Assembly (NCBI GenBank): GCA_023052935.1
Contig: CM041293.1
Span: 51,138,725 to 51,202,724 of the forward strand
DNA: 64,000 nucleotides
Reading direction: 5' to 3'
DNA from: Piezodorus guildinii
Lineage: Eukaryota > Arthropoda > Insecta > Hemiptera > Pentatomidae
The translations under genes were made by a program, and so were the position numbers. The notes beneath the pieces are model-generated. The model was not told where the DNA came from. It saw only the letters and a program-made list of their open reading frames with translations, and did not search any database. Below, in pieces: positions 8,806-20,000 of the stretch. Position 1 is the stretch's first letter. The number at the start of each line of letters is the position of its first letter.

Positions 8806-10396
8806 ATGTTGGTGCTAGACATGGAGAGGCTGACAAGACTCTCAGTAGCAGTTCTCACACTTTACTTGCCACTGGTCGCTGTGGGAGGAACATTTTGTTT
8901 TCTCACTGGAAGCGACGTGGAACTTGCCATAACATCTTGTAAGTTCTAAATAATAATAAATATATAAAATAAAATAAATAATTAAAATAAAAATTTATAT
9001 AAAATAGAAAAAAATAAAATTCTAATAAAAAATATGTATTTTCTTTAATTTAAATCAAAACAAATGAAAAGGTGAGTGAATATTCCTGAAAACGAGTAGT
9101 TGCGAGAATTCACAAAAATTTCGAGAAAGGGAAAAAGCATAACTTTTTTTTTAATAAATAAGATTAATAAAAACAAAAATTACCTTCCTATTCGAAAAAT
9201 CCTATAAAATCATTAAATATTAGTTTTTAAAAATGTAAAAATAGTTAAAAATGTAAAGATGTAAAAATAGTAAATATGTATGTAGATGTAAATATGTATG
9301 TAGATGTAATATATGTAATGTAATGTAGATGTATGTAAATATGTATGTAGATGTAAATATGTAAAAATAGTTTTAAAAAATGTAAAGAGAACTAAATGAT
9401 GAAGTTATATTCAAACAAAAAATTGTAATATTCTAGAAACATTTTTGAATTTTTGAATATAGAAACCCAATTTAAAGAATCAAAAATTATTTATAATAAA
9501 AGTAAAACATGTATATAAAGTTTTAAAGAAAAACAAAACAATTACTGTAAATTTATTATAATACGTTAAATTTTATGGTTTTTCATACTTTAATTTTCTC
9601 CTATCCCCGCCGTGTATCGTGGCATTCGATACACTGTACCAGAAAATAATTTATTTAAAATAGTAGGTTTCTAATATCTTCCAAAAGAAGCTTTTACAGA
9701 AAAAAACATTAACGAGTCAATGTTTCGGGGGTCTTCTCAATCCTCCGGACTCACTGAGTTGTCTGACAAGTTAAAAATCTATTTTTTATAATTTAAAAAT
9801 GTTTCAAAAAGTCTTTAAAATAAAATTATATTGTAGAGGGAACAACAATCATCCCACCTCACATATTCTTTGGCCTCTTATCTTATTGCTGTTTCCTGTG
9901 CAATATAATTTTATTTTGAAGATTTTATGACAACATTTTTAAATTATAAAAATGGATTTTTAACTTGTCAGACAACCCACTGAGTCCTGATGATGGGGAA
10001 GACCCCTCAAACGTTGACTCGTTAAAGTTTTTCTGTAAATGTTTTTTTTTGAAGATATTAGACTCCCCTTAGACCTGTTTTTATCAGAATAATTAAGAAA
10101 ATATACGACAGTAAGCAATATGCAATTCATATTTTCAACCAAGGCTAAAAATTAAATATCTTGAGTAATCAAACAAGTTTCAAAGAGAACAAATAAAAAT
10201 GAAATATAATAATAATGATAAAATAGTAAATTATAAATGATATCAAGGTATTAAAAGGCTTTTTTTTTTTCTTGCAGGGTATGCACAGAAAATAATAGGC
10301 AACATACAACGTGCTTTACGAAAGGGAAGAAAAGCCCATGAAACCTGCCTTCCTGATGGAAAATATTATAAATTATTAAATACTAAATTTTTATAA
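8806..10396 (+). CDS. Two-exon gene for a small secreted protein, unknown family
   Basis: Exon 1 codes from ATG 8806 to 8938 and ends at a consensus donor (GTAAGT, 8939..8944). Exon 2 starts at 10278 after a T-tract and TTGCAG acceptor and runs to TAA at 10394..10396. Joining them in phase 1 (T plus GG gives Trp45) yields 83 residues; without splicing, exon 1 stops within two codons. A second in-frame ATG at 8821 has good context (GACATGG) and gives a more typical signal peptide: basic ERLTR, hydrophobic LSVAVLTLYLPLVAV, then a small-residue cleavage region GG before TFCF. The mature part has two cysteines (Cys31, Cys68), a SWYAQKIIGNIQRAL helix-like stretch and a basic RKGRK cluster (59..63) that could be a prohormone-convertase site. 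A peptide-hormone precursor or other secreted peptide is plausible. The layout loosely recalls the associated peptide of PDF precursors, but no PDF peptide follows, so I give no family. A tttcag just before the first ATG suggests an upstream exon. Confidence 0.7.
9238..9375. repeat. Intronic minisatellite built on a gtagatgtaaatatgtat unit
   Basis: Tandem variants of the word gtatgtagatgtaaatat recur four to five times with small indels, within the intron of the secreted-protein gene. It is a local replication-slippage repeat with no other inferred role. Confidence 0.75.
9714..9752 (-). ncRNA. Hammerhead-ribozyme-like motif, left arm (degenerate)
   Basis: Minus strand: helix I strand GAGTC, core CGGAGGA (consensus CUGAUGA, so changed at U4), a partly paired stem-loop ending in ACCCCC, intact GAAA, a short CATT link, then helix I partner GACTC. 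GAAA is preserved but the CUGAUGA box is not, so cleavage activity is unlikely. It is the sister of the right-arm motif, and the two together suggest a functional ancestor. Confidence 0.4.
9982..10020 (+). ncRNA. Hammerhead-ribozyme-like motif, right arm (degenerate)
   Basis: Plus strand: GAGTC (9982..9986), perfect core CTGATGA (9987..9993), stem II GGGG/CCCC with loop AAGA (9995..10006), CAAA where GAAA is expected (G12 changed to C at 10008), CGTT, then GACTC (10016..10020) pairing with the first strand as helix I. The A-C-G-T stretch would give only a two-base-pair helix III, as in the minimal type I hammerheads described from Penelope-like elements. Loss of G12, the general base, predicts that this copy is inactive. 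Confidence 0.45.
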
Positions 10397-10546
10397 ATAC
10401 TTTTTATAAAAGATTGTGATATCGAACAAAATAATGAAATTATGGTAATGTAATTTATATAACTAAGCTTACCTTAATGTCTAGATGTTTGTTTTCTTCC
10501 CTGTGTATTCTGAAAAATACACATATAGATTAATATGATTAATGAT

Positions 10547-10552
10547 AATAAA
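10547..10552 (+). promoter_or_regulatory. Putative polyadenylation signal AATAAA
   Basis: AATAAA lies 151 bp after the stop codon of the secreted-protein gene in a very AT-rich 3' flank. It is a reasonable candidate for the 3' end, but such words are frequent in this composition. Confidence 0.4.
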
Positions 10553-10610
10553 TTAAATTATAAAACAAAAACAGATTTATTATAACAAAAAAATGCCAAA
10601 ACATGCATAT

Positions 10611-10659
<49 letters not shown>
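10611..10659. repeat. (TA)n microsatellite
   Basis: Alternating TA run of nearly 50 bp. A second interrupted TA run lies at about 11004..11050. Confidence 0.95.
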
Positions 10660-10664
<5 letters not shown>

Positions 10665-11249
10665 ATATAATAAAAGATTAATGAATTGTAAATAGGCACA
10701 TTAAACTCAAATATTTTGAAATAAATTTTCATTTAAAGGTTTTTATGGGAATTGTTTTCCAAATGTTCGTTTCTAAATATTAAATTTTTTTTTTTTATAA
10801 TTTAGATGATATTTAAGAAGCCTTTATATTGTACAATGATTATATTTTAAATTCCAAATACAGACAAAATATGTTAAATGCCATAAACAAATAATATTTA
10901 GTAAAACATTTTTAAAGAGATTATAAATTCAAATATATGAGGTTTTTTTTTTCTTCTTACCCTCCGACTTTATTTACAATAAATACATATTTACATACTT
11001 AACCTATATATATATATATTATATATATATATATATAATATATATATATACAGTACACTAATATAAAGGCTATAAGTAATATATACATTCTACGGCTAAA
11101 TATAGATATAATATAGACCTCGTTTTGCTTGAAAGCATTGTTAGGTTCATTACTCTCTTAGCAAATACATCAGGAGCAAAATTAAGTTGATTGAATAGTT
11201 TATACGTAAAGGAAGATGCTTAAAATAATATTAGGATATGATCTTTAGT
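10660..11249. other. AT-rich intergenic DNA
   Basis: Contains the interrupted palindromic TA repeat at about 11004..11050 and nothing else recognisable. Confidence 0.4.
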
Positions 11250-11405
11250 TTGGAACTTGACAGGTTTGGAACCACTGTTTTACGTCTCCTCGACTATAAC
11301 AAAGCCTTACCTTTAAAAAATCCTAGAGTCATCTGCTAAGTTCGAACCCGTGACCCTGGGCATAAAAGGCTGTTATGCTAGCCACTACACCACAAGTGGC
11401 TCCGG
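11250..11405 (-). mobile_element. SINE family B, 3'-truncated copy
   Basis: Minus strand: a well-preserved tRNA-like head, gccacttgtggtgtagtgg then ctagcataacagcc, a B box gggttcgaactta-like, and then the body up to a block corresponding to cgtaaaacagtggttcc. The head is the best preserved of the family (compare 44960). The usual 3' half is missing. Confidence 0.75.
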
Positions 11406-11699
11406 AAAATATAGAGTGGTCCATGAAATATACTATCTTCTTGCTTAATAGTAAGACTTTTATGGAGATAACAAAGGAGGTTGAAATTAATTTTATGCTG
11501 AGAAAAGTGAGCTTGGAGATCAGTTTAAAAAGTTGTTACCTTTACGTTTTCACTGTTTTCTAATCCTTTTTTGACCGCTATCGTACCATCCCATCCTCAA
11601 TAATATACATTATACTATACACAGCATTTTGTTTTATGTAAATCTGGCAATAATATGCAATAAATTAAATGGTTAATGTTTCAAAATACTCATTTAATT
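11406..11699. other. Intergenic spacer
   Basis: AT-rich; the short open frame here starts inside the SINE and is not credible as a gene. Confidence 0.4.
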
Positions 11700-12230
11700 C
11701 GAAATGAATGGACTGTCGGAGATAGCGACTGCTTCACAATAAGAGCATTAATAAACCGAAAGCAACATACACAAAAGGGCGGAAATAAAATTAGCCCGGA
11801 AATCTAAATAACCGCTGTAACAAGGGGCCACAATTAGTCGACTCCATGGCGGGGCCAGAACATATTTTAGCAATCGAATAAATTAACGGGCCCACCGCAC
11901 GATTTGAATTTATGAATCGGTTGGGGGTGGCGCAAATTGAGCCTTGTCGAAGGCCAATTGAAACAGGGGCTCCCATATAATGGACCGATGAAGGGTTGCC
12001 AGTAATTGCCGTAGCATCATAACCGCGCCCCTTGTAAAATTACAGACTACCCTTGTAAGGAGGTCGTCTTTAGCATAATGTGCCCAGGGGTACCACCTCA
12101 TCTTCTGTTGTGGTTGCTAAGGAACCTCCTGTGGTCTAAAGTACCCCGTACCTCCTTGCAGCTGTGGTCGAGGGTTCGCTTCTGGGTTCCAGGAGAAGGG
12201 AACCTTTTACAAGGGTAGAGCGATCCGAAT
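11700..12230. promoter_or_regulatory. GC-richer unique island, candidate enhancer/CNE
   Basis: This is a sharply bounded block of mixed composition in AT-rich DNA, dense in words such as aattagtcgac, ccaattgaaac, taattgccgtag, a CArG-like ccatataatgg, and aataaattaacgggccc. The open frames are short on both strands and have no domain. The composition and many homeodomain-type sites suggest a conserved regulatory element, by inference only. Confidence 0.35.
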
Positions 12231-12402
12231 AAGTAATATCTGAATAATTAAGTGCAATATATTTCAATAATATAACAACTAACATGTGCTAGAATGATTA
12301 TGAATAAATTAATATATAATTCAATCAGAAGAATCCCGGAGAAAACATCCAAATAATTGGACCTTTCTTTACCAAATAACAAATTGATAATACTCATGCA
12401 AA

Positions 12403-12404
<2 letters not shown>
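12231..12404. other. AT-rich spacer
   Basis: No feature recognised. Confidence 0.4.

Positions 12405-12470
<66 letters not shown>
12405..12470. repeat. (TA)n microsatellite
   Basis: About 66 bp of alternating TA. Confidence 0.95.
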
Positions 12471-12473
<3 letters not shown>

Positions 12474-12689
12474 ATATTTCTATAGAAACGTGTGTTTCAG
12501 ATTTAAAAATCTAACATAGAAATTATTATGTACAATAACCACTAAAGTTTATGCCTTTTTCGTATTTCTGCATTACTTTAAACCGCTTTGTATATAATAT
12601 TATAACATATTTATAAAATATTTTGCTTTTCAACGCTATGTATGTAATGTATATATGTTCGCTCTTTTTTTCCGTATATTTCATAATCA

Positions 12690-13155
12690 AATTCGTTTAT
12701 TTTATCAATGCTGACAAGATGAAATGATTATTACTTTAGATTATCTAAAATTAAACATACTATAAGGGAAGATAATTTAAATTATCGGCATTTAAGCCCT
12801 GTCAGCCTATTTAAATCAGATTAAATCGTTTATCATATTAAAACCCACTGTAAGTTTAATCAAAATCGTTAGAGCCAAAATGCATATTAGAAAGTAATTT
12901 TCTGGTACAGCGATTTCGTTGAAAAAGTTACTTTAATATCTCAGCTATATAATCTTTAAATAAAAAAATTTCCATTTAATACAACTCATCGTTATCAAGC
13001 TAGACCGACTACACTAATACAGACATTTTTGCGGTACTTAGTTGGAATCAGAGGACCAGAAAAGTGTATCTTCGGTTAAAACTCGAATTCGAAGCTTATC
13101 AAGATTCCAATTCTTTCTCTTACTATATATCTTATATATAGGTAATTGGAATTAA
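12690..13155 (+). repeat. R1 interspersed repeat, long copy
   Basis: Contains the 5' R1 blocks (aagatgaaatgatta, actataagggaagataatttaa, atcggcatttaagccct, aatcaaaatcgttagagcc) and the 3' blocks (gttgaaaaagtta, atctcagctatataat, aactcatcgttatcaagctaga, ggaatcagaggacc). It ends in attctttctcttactatata and tatataggtaat. Together with 5115 and 43000 it shows that the full repeat is about 450 bp or more. Confidence 0.65.
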
Positions 13156-13544
13156 GAAAACGTCGATGGACGCAATGGATGAAGTATCTGAAAGTCTTAA
13201 ACTTAAGACGTTTTCAATAAGCTCCGTGAAAATGTAAAAATTAATAAACAATTTATGATTGTCCCAACGATCTTATCTTACCATGAATTTTATTAAAATG
13301 TTATAATAATGATAAATAATTTTATTTTGGAAATATTTCCCTTAAGAATAGCAATGTTTTGGATACATTGGCTACAAACAATATGGATTATATGGTAAAA
13401 ACAAAAATACGGAATTGTAAGGAAAAAAAATCTGAAAAAGAAACGAAAGTTCAAGAAATCTGGTTAAAATAGGTAAGGGTTTGGGTAAAGTAAGATTAAT
13501 TAAAAGTAAGACAAATGAAGCGAAATATTACATTTTTAGGAGTC
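13156..13544. other. AT-rich intergenic DNA
   Basis: No feature recognised. Confidence 0.4.
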
Positions 13545-13760
13545 TGTTCCGGACGCCCGAAGATGTTGATAAAGGTTGTATTTGAATGAGAGAAGGGATT
13601 AAGTATGGCCAATGTGAGTCGATAGGGAATGCCAAAGGGCTGAAGAGCGGACTAAAAAGTTTTAGTACTGTGGGAAGGAATGAAAAGGTCAAGATGGTGT
13701 AACCTAGTTTCTAGTGAGTGGACTGAGGATTTAAATTGTAGAATATTGAAATAAGTAGGG
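13545..13760 (-). pseudogene. Decayed non-LTR retrotransposon fragment
   Basis: The minus strand reads LDLFIPSHSTKTF, then SALQPFGIPYRLTLAIL. This resembles the C-terminal block of some LINE reverse transcriptases (a P-x(n)-Y-x-x-S-F...R-L-W-N-S-L-P type ending). The same nucleotide pattern (gggaatgccaaagggctg... / gagaattccaaagggtag...) recurs near 58200. Stops and frame changes mark it as dead. Confidence 0.4.
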
Positions 13761-14959
13761 TATGAGCTTAAATGTTAAGCTTGAATCTCTCAAATTACCC
13801 TAGATCAGAATTCCAAATCCCATGGGTCTTATTCAAATGTTTTAATGATAAAATGTTTAAACACTGGTACTATTACCCGATACTTAATCAAGCAAAGACT
13901 CCTCAGTAATAATTTTGAAGGAAGCCGACAGCTGTAATAGCGCCTGCAGAGCGGAGGGTATGCAATGACAGGAGAGCAGGGCGGTGAAGCGGGTAGCAGC
14001 AGCTGCCCCTAACGACCAGACAGTAAGGAGCCCTTCTGGATTAAGTTATTAAACTGATTTAGTACAAGTGCCTCACTCGGCTCCAATAACCATCAAAACT
14101 ACCATCAAGAGCATAAATTCAACACCAATATCCCGCCCCATGTATTATTTAAGAAATTCCTAAGGAGAAGGGCCGCTTTCCTTATATACTTCAAGCCCTA
14201 TTAACTATTTACCGTACATTAACCAACGTAACCCTAATAGTTCCTTTTATTTTCCTCTAGGCTTCTTTAGGAGCGGAATTATTCACATGAAGGTAGACCA
14301 AAGCCCCATTTTTTTTCCCACAAGATAATTCTTTAAGATGGTTAATCCTAATACTAAAAAAATATATTTCACTAAGAAAAGGAAAATCCATTTAGTATAT
14401 TTAATATGAACATTTGCAAATTTAATAACTGACTTACTACAACCATCAGTTGACTATCATATACGAACAATCTATTCTCGTTTTCACAGTAAACTTAACT
14501 GACATGGCAATAAATGATTAACAATATGTCAAAAGCTGAAATGCCAGTCAAAAGAACGCTAAACAGAAACTGGATGAAAGAACTCTGCTAAATTAAAGCC
14601 TAAGAAGGGGTACTGCTGTGCACTTCCTTCTCCACGCCTAACCGTGTCTGATCTCACATTTGTACAGAACATTTGCTGATTGTCAGATAGCTTCTATCAG
14701 ATGTGAATAAAGATATATAAGAGGAAAAATAAATAATAATAATGAAATACCAAACAAAATATGTTACTCAAGAATATATTCCATTTTTAAAATTACTTAA
14801 ATTGTTTAAATTAATTTCGTCTTCCTACACTAATCTTGGAAGACTAAATCAAATAGGCATAAAACACACAAAAAAAACAACAACACAGTTTCAGCATTAA
14901 AAAACTCCAAATTTACATTTCGCTGCACCATGCTAAATACAATTCTTTCTTAAAAAAAA
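13761..14959. other. Intergenic with a GC-richer patch at 13890..14170
   Basis: The patch includes gccgacagctgtaatagcgcc and ggtagcagcagctgcccc, with E-box CAGCTG words, but no coding structure. The remaining sequence is AT-rich without recognisable features. Confidence 0.35.
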
Positions 14960-15260
14960 AACAATACTTAGCTAACGATAAGTAAAATATATGATTGTGG
15001 TTGATTTACAACAAAATTCAGGATTTTGCAAAGTATTTTGGATTGTAAGGATTGAATGCGGAGGAATTAGATGATTTAGTAGAGCCCCAAGGTTCGATTT
15101 CCATATGTCCAAATAGGTATGATAATAGTGATGTAAATGAGTCTTTTGTAACATACTGGATGGTTTAAACGTTTGTCTAGTAAGTGTTGTTGTAATAATC
15201 AGTATATTCGAGCAGTTTCTTGTCGTTTCAATATTGTGTAAGGATTTTCTGTAATATAAT
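14960..15260 (-). pseudogene. Jockey-type LINE, ORF2 C-terminal fragment
   Basis: Minus-strand translation: HTYLDIWKSNLGALLNHLI, then LTIQNTLQNPE. This corresponds to the P-I-W-T-Y-G-I-E-L-W-G-x-x-x-x-S-N block after the reverse transcriptase in Jockey elements, as also seen at 23450, 35160, 51480 and 61220. The frame is interrupted and the catalytic core is missing. Confidence 0.6.
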
Positions 15261-16415
15261 CAATTTTATTGTCAGTAAACTTACTAAATATAATGAAAAG
15301 CTACCATAACCGGTATAAATCATTATGGTTTAAAATTTTCAATTGATAATTTCTCTGGCTATTTGAAAAAAAAAAAAAAAATGGGTGTTCTTTGGTCAAA
15401 AACCTAATAAGTTTTTAGATGATTTTATACGACTAAAAACAACGGAAAATAAGAAAAAGGTTAAAGACGAGAGGAAAGAACAAAGCGACGGAGAGGGCAT
15501 GAAGACATTAGGAGCATAATGAGCTGGCTAAATGCCACCACTCTCTCCATTAAATCCTTTCCCACCGAGCTATGACCTATCATCTCCGGAAAATGTCAAT
15601 TTTCCACGAAGTTAACGCACAATGGAAAATCCCTGTATACTGATTCCTCATAAGAACAAAATAGGTGAAAACGAAATTTCATAAAAGGTATAGTCTTTGT
15701 CTGTGATGATAAAAACTACATCTAGCATTATTGAAACAACACAAACAGCTGAAAAGGTCTTACGGTCAAGAAATGATATAAATAACATTATTTGTTTCAT
15801 AAGAGGATTACAAAAATATATATCTCTTTCAACATGTCTTCTTTCCGTGTATGCTTCTGTGACTTTTCACGATTTATAATATAGCAATCTCACTAGGAGT
15901 CGTGGCATCAGTGAAATGCCAATGACTGATAGTATCTTTGGAAGATGTGGTGACTTGGCAGCATTATTTGAATCCATATATCAAATCGAAATACATATTT
16001 CAAAATAATAAGCCAGGAATAGTTTAGTGATTAACAAGGATCTAATGAGGCTGGTGAATGGGGATCATGCTTATATACATATTTATGTTGTTGTGTTTGT
16101 AAATATTTCTTCAATTCTAAATATTATATTAATTTTAAATACCTTCGTGAAACATAGTAACATTGTTCATTGTATATAATATTTTAACATATATTTAATA
16201 TTTTTATTACATGTAATGTAGTATATGGAGTTGATAGAAAGCCTATGAAGGCTTATACAGAAAAAGTATTAAGCGGAAAAAAAAGTAATGTAATAAAATA
16301 AAAATAAATAATATGTTTCTATTATTAAATTGAATAGCAGTGAGTAAATATATATTCATCATACAAGTCTTTTCATATTTCTAAACAAATTTGTTTTTAT
16401 TTATTTTTTTTTTTT
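15261..16415. other. Intergenic
   Basis: About 15470..15640 is a GC-richer patch (aatgccaccactctctcc and nearby) of unknown role. The rest is AT-rich with poly(A) and poly(T) runs. Confidence 0.4.
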
Positions 16416-16530
16416 TTTTTGGTAATTACAATTTTTCCATATAAATAATAGCAATAGTGATATGAGACCACATCCATAGAATATTTACAGAAAACAATGA
16501 TAAAATAAATTACATATAAAAACAAATTAA
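16416..16530 (-). mobile_element. LINE 3'-UTR end, minus orientation
   Basis: On the minus strand this shares tgtaatttattttatcattg, tttctgtaaatattctatgg-like and atgtggtctcatatcactat blocks with 23040..23170 and 48340..48450, where they precede an aataaat-rich tail. No coding part is attached, so it is a solo 3' end. Confidence 0.5.
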
Positions 16531-17023
16531 ATAAATTCAGGAATACAAAAAAAAAAAATACAATTAAGAATACAACCTATTATTAAAATAAATGAAGATA
16601 ATACACATAATCATAACTATATACACTATAACAAAATATTAAGCACGCTGAGCGATTAGCAGCCCAATATAGTTTGGTGTACAACCTATTTGATAATAAA
16701 GTATTTCTAATATTTAAAAAAAAAACATTATCAGTGATGTTAAATAAATAATTAAAAAGGAAAAATAGTTTACTTAAATTGTTATACTAATAAAAGTTAT
16801 AATGCAACAACCAGAAACTGTGAAAAGCATTTATTTTCTTTTAAATAGATATAAGAAAGCAACTAATCTTTTTTTTTTTTTAATGGATATAAAACAAATT
16901 ATTACAAAAATATTATAAAGAAAATAACGATTATTAAAACGTTATTTTAACGAAGTATTTTCACATTTATGTTTTAGATTTTATGTACTTATTTCTTGTT
17001 AATAATAATTTGTTCACAGTGGA
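16531..17023. other. AT-rich flank of the RTE insertion
   Basis: AT-rich host DNA with A and T runs; no other feature. Confidence 0.4.
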
Positions 17024-17036
17024 AATCACACGTAAC

Positions 17037-17038
<2 letters not shown>
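17024..17038. repeat. Target-site duplication, left copy (RTE copy 1)
   Basis: The 15-mer aatcacacgtaacta is repeated exactly at 20293..20307 and brackets the RTE element. Confidence 0.95.
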
Positions 17039-17068
<30 letters not shown>

Positions 17069-20000
17069 GGCTTACCGAACCCGAAGGTTCGATGCCGATA
17101 CCACCAAACTTCGCCTGCATAGACTCGTCCAATGTTCACCGGTCAAGCCCAAGCCCCCGAGATCAGCCTTAATGCAATCCTCCCATCGACGCTTCGGCCT
17201 ACCTTTCGGACGCCTACCAGTCGGTTCAGCGAATACCAACTTTCTCGGAATCCGTTCCTCACTAAGCCCAACAACTTTACGCGACCATTTGAGTCTCCGC
17301 GATGCTATCAACTCAATTATATTCACAGGGTACAAACTCCGCAATTCCGCGTTATGCAACCTTCTAAACTCCCCAGTGGCCTCATCTCTCTTTGGACCAA
17401 ATATTTTACGCAATACCTTATTTTCGAAAACCTTAAGCCGCTGTTCATCCTTTAAAGTAAGCGGCCACGTTTCACATCCGTAAAGAACCGTTGGAAGAAT
17501 AATAGTTTTATAAATTCTAATCTTTAAGTTTTTAGATAGAAGCCGCGAACTAAGTAACTTAGCAACTGAATAATAACACGCATTTCCCACCTTTAACCGG
17601 GACTTTATTTCTTCCTGGATTTCATTTTTTCTAGTTATAATTGAACCTAAATACTTGAATTTCTCTACGTGTTCAAAAGTATGACCTGATACATCAATAT
17701 CACCAAGATCGACACCGTTTCTGCTACTGATCATATACTTCGTCTTATCGGTATTTAATTCGAGTCCTATTTCTTTACCGGTTTTTATTAACACACTTGT
17801 ATTTAGTTGTATGGTTTCCGTGTCTTCACCTAGCAGTACCAGATCATCGGCATACCCCAAAACCGGAATCTTGTCACCCATATTTAAGCCTTTCTCGGTA
17901 CACATCACCTTTTCTATGACATATTCTAAAGCTATATTAAATAACACAGGTGAAAGGGAGTCACCCTGTTTCAAACCCGATCGCACCTCAAATCTCTCGG
18001 AGTAATTATGACCGATTCTAACTTTATGGAATGTTTCCGACAAACACATCTCTACTAGGTTTACTAACTTTTTAGGTATTCCCTGTTCAATCATGATGTT
18101 ATATAGCTTCTGACGGTTTATTGAATCATAAGCCTTTTTAAAATCGATATAAAGTTGATGGACTACACCGTTGTATTCCAATTTTTTCTCTAATATTTGA
18201 CGTAAGGAAAATATTTGGTCAATAGTCGAGCGATTCCGCCTAAAACCACATTGGTAATCTCCGATAATTTCCTCAGCGTATTCCGTGATTCGACTAGTTA
18301 GAATTGACGAGAATATTTTATAGCATACTGGGAGAAGAGAGATCCCACGATAGTTGTTACAATCCGACCTCGGTCCTTTTTTGTGAATCGGAATAAGTAT
18401 TGATTCTTTCCATTCTTCGGGCATTTTTTCAGTTTCCCAGATCTTTTTAACTAAACAATGTATTTTGGAAACGCCCGCTTCTCCACACGCCTTGATTAAT
18501 TCACTCGTGATATTATCATTTCCTGCGGCCTTATAACGTTTTAATTTTCCTATCGCCATTTCGACTTCCTCTTTACTCGGTGCGTCTATCCATGGTTCAG
18601 CGCTCTGATATTCAGAGAGAGGAGATTGATTATTATTTTCCGTATTTAAGATGCCGTCAAAGTGTTGTTTAAATTTATTTAATATCTCAGAAGGATCCGC
18701 AATTATATTATTATTTGCATCTTTAACCGCATTCAATAGAGGTTCAAATCTTTTACGCGATTTATTTATACCTTTGTACATCTCTCTTACGTTATTTTCG
18801 TTTCTGTGTTTTTCTATTTCTATTATTTTGCCTTTAAGATACTCTCTTTTCTTATTTTTTAAGAGTTTTGAAGTTTCATTCTTTACTAACCGAAAATAAG
18901 CCACATTATTATCGCTTGGATTATTTAAGGAATTCAGTTTAGCGGTTTTTCTTTTTTCGCACATATTTTGACAATCCCTGTCGAACCAAGGTTTGTTCTT
19001 TTTATTTTCGATTTTTCCAAGACATAAATTACCGACCTCTTTAATATTATCCCTGATCCCTTCCCATAGTTTGTTTACATCTTTGTGTTCCTCGTCTGAA
19101 GATTGCAAAGCTTCGAACCGATTTTTTACTTCTATCGCGAATTGTTTTCTAATTTCGAGGTTGTTCAATTTAACTAAATCAAAATTCTCGGGACGAATAT
19201 AGTTTGGTGTTCTCTTTTTTGTATTTAGTTTTTGTCGAAGTTTCGCGATTACTAATTCATGATCAGAACCGCATTCTGCACCCCGATACGATCTCACGTT
19301 AATTATGCTACTTTGCCATCTGTTTTGTATTAAAACATGATCGATTTGATTCCGTGTTTGTCCATCCGGTGATGTCCACGTATACTTATGAATATCCTTA
19401 CGTTTAAATGTAGTGCTTTTGATTACTAGTTTTTTCGAAATGGCAAAGTTTATTAGTCGGGTCCCATTATCATTACTATATTCGTGCAAACTTTCTTTAC
19501 CGATTGTAGGACGATATACTTCTTCCCTTCCAACCTTTGCGTTCGCGTCGCCTAGTATTATCTTAATGTAATTTCGCGGTAACTTATCGTAAATCGTCTC
19601 TAGTTTATCATAAAATTCGCATTTTACTTCATCATCACTGTCTTCGGTGGGAGAATGAATGTTTATAAACGCGATTTTAAACCAACGCCCTTGAAATATA
19701 GCAACCGATATTCTTTCACTAAAGAACTGTACGTCCCGTAATGCGGAAAGAAATCTATTCCTAATCAGAAACCCGGTACCTAGACAATAATTAACGCTCC
19801 CCCCGTACCAAATAGTATACTTTCCTTCTGTTAACGAACCCTCCCCTGGCCAGCGAACCTCTTGTAATGCAACGATATCTAAATGGTACCCCTTAACTTC
19901 ATTCGCGACCGACTTTAACCCACCTGCCGTATTTAAACTTCTAACGTTCCACGTCCCTATTGTTAGATCTCTAATTTTCATCTTGCGCCATGATTCCCCT

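Larger units (their letters stand above)
9665..10070. repeat. Long foldback (inverted-repeat) element in the intron
   Basis: The left arm (about 9665..9833) and right arm (about 9901..10070) are imperfect reverse complements over roughly 170 bp, with a 67-bp centre. Matching blocks include tctaatatcttc/gaagatattaga, aacgagtca/tgactcgtt, ttgtctgacaagttaaaaat and its complement, and taaaattatattg/caatataatttta. No transposase is encoded. Each arm carries a hammerhead-like motif. Inverted terminal copies carrying such motifs would fit remnants of a Penelope-like element, where hammerhead motifs in terminal repeats are known. A foldback MITE is the alternative. Transcribed as part of the intron, it would form a long hairpin. 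Confidence 0.75.

Noticed and set aside
8806..10396. Assignment of the secreted protein to eclosion hormone or PDF
   Set aside because: Only loose similarity in layout: two cysteines instead of the six of eclosion hormone, and no NSELINSLL-type peptide for PDF.
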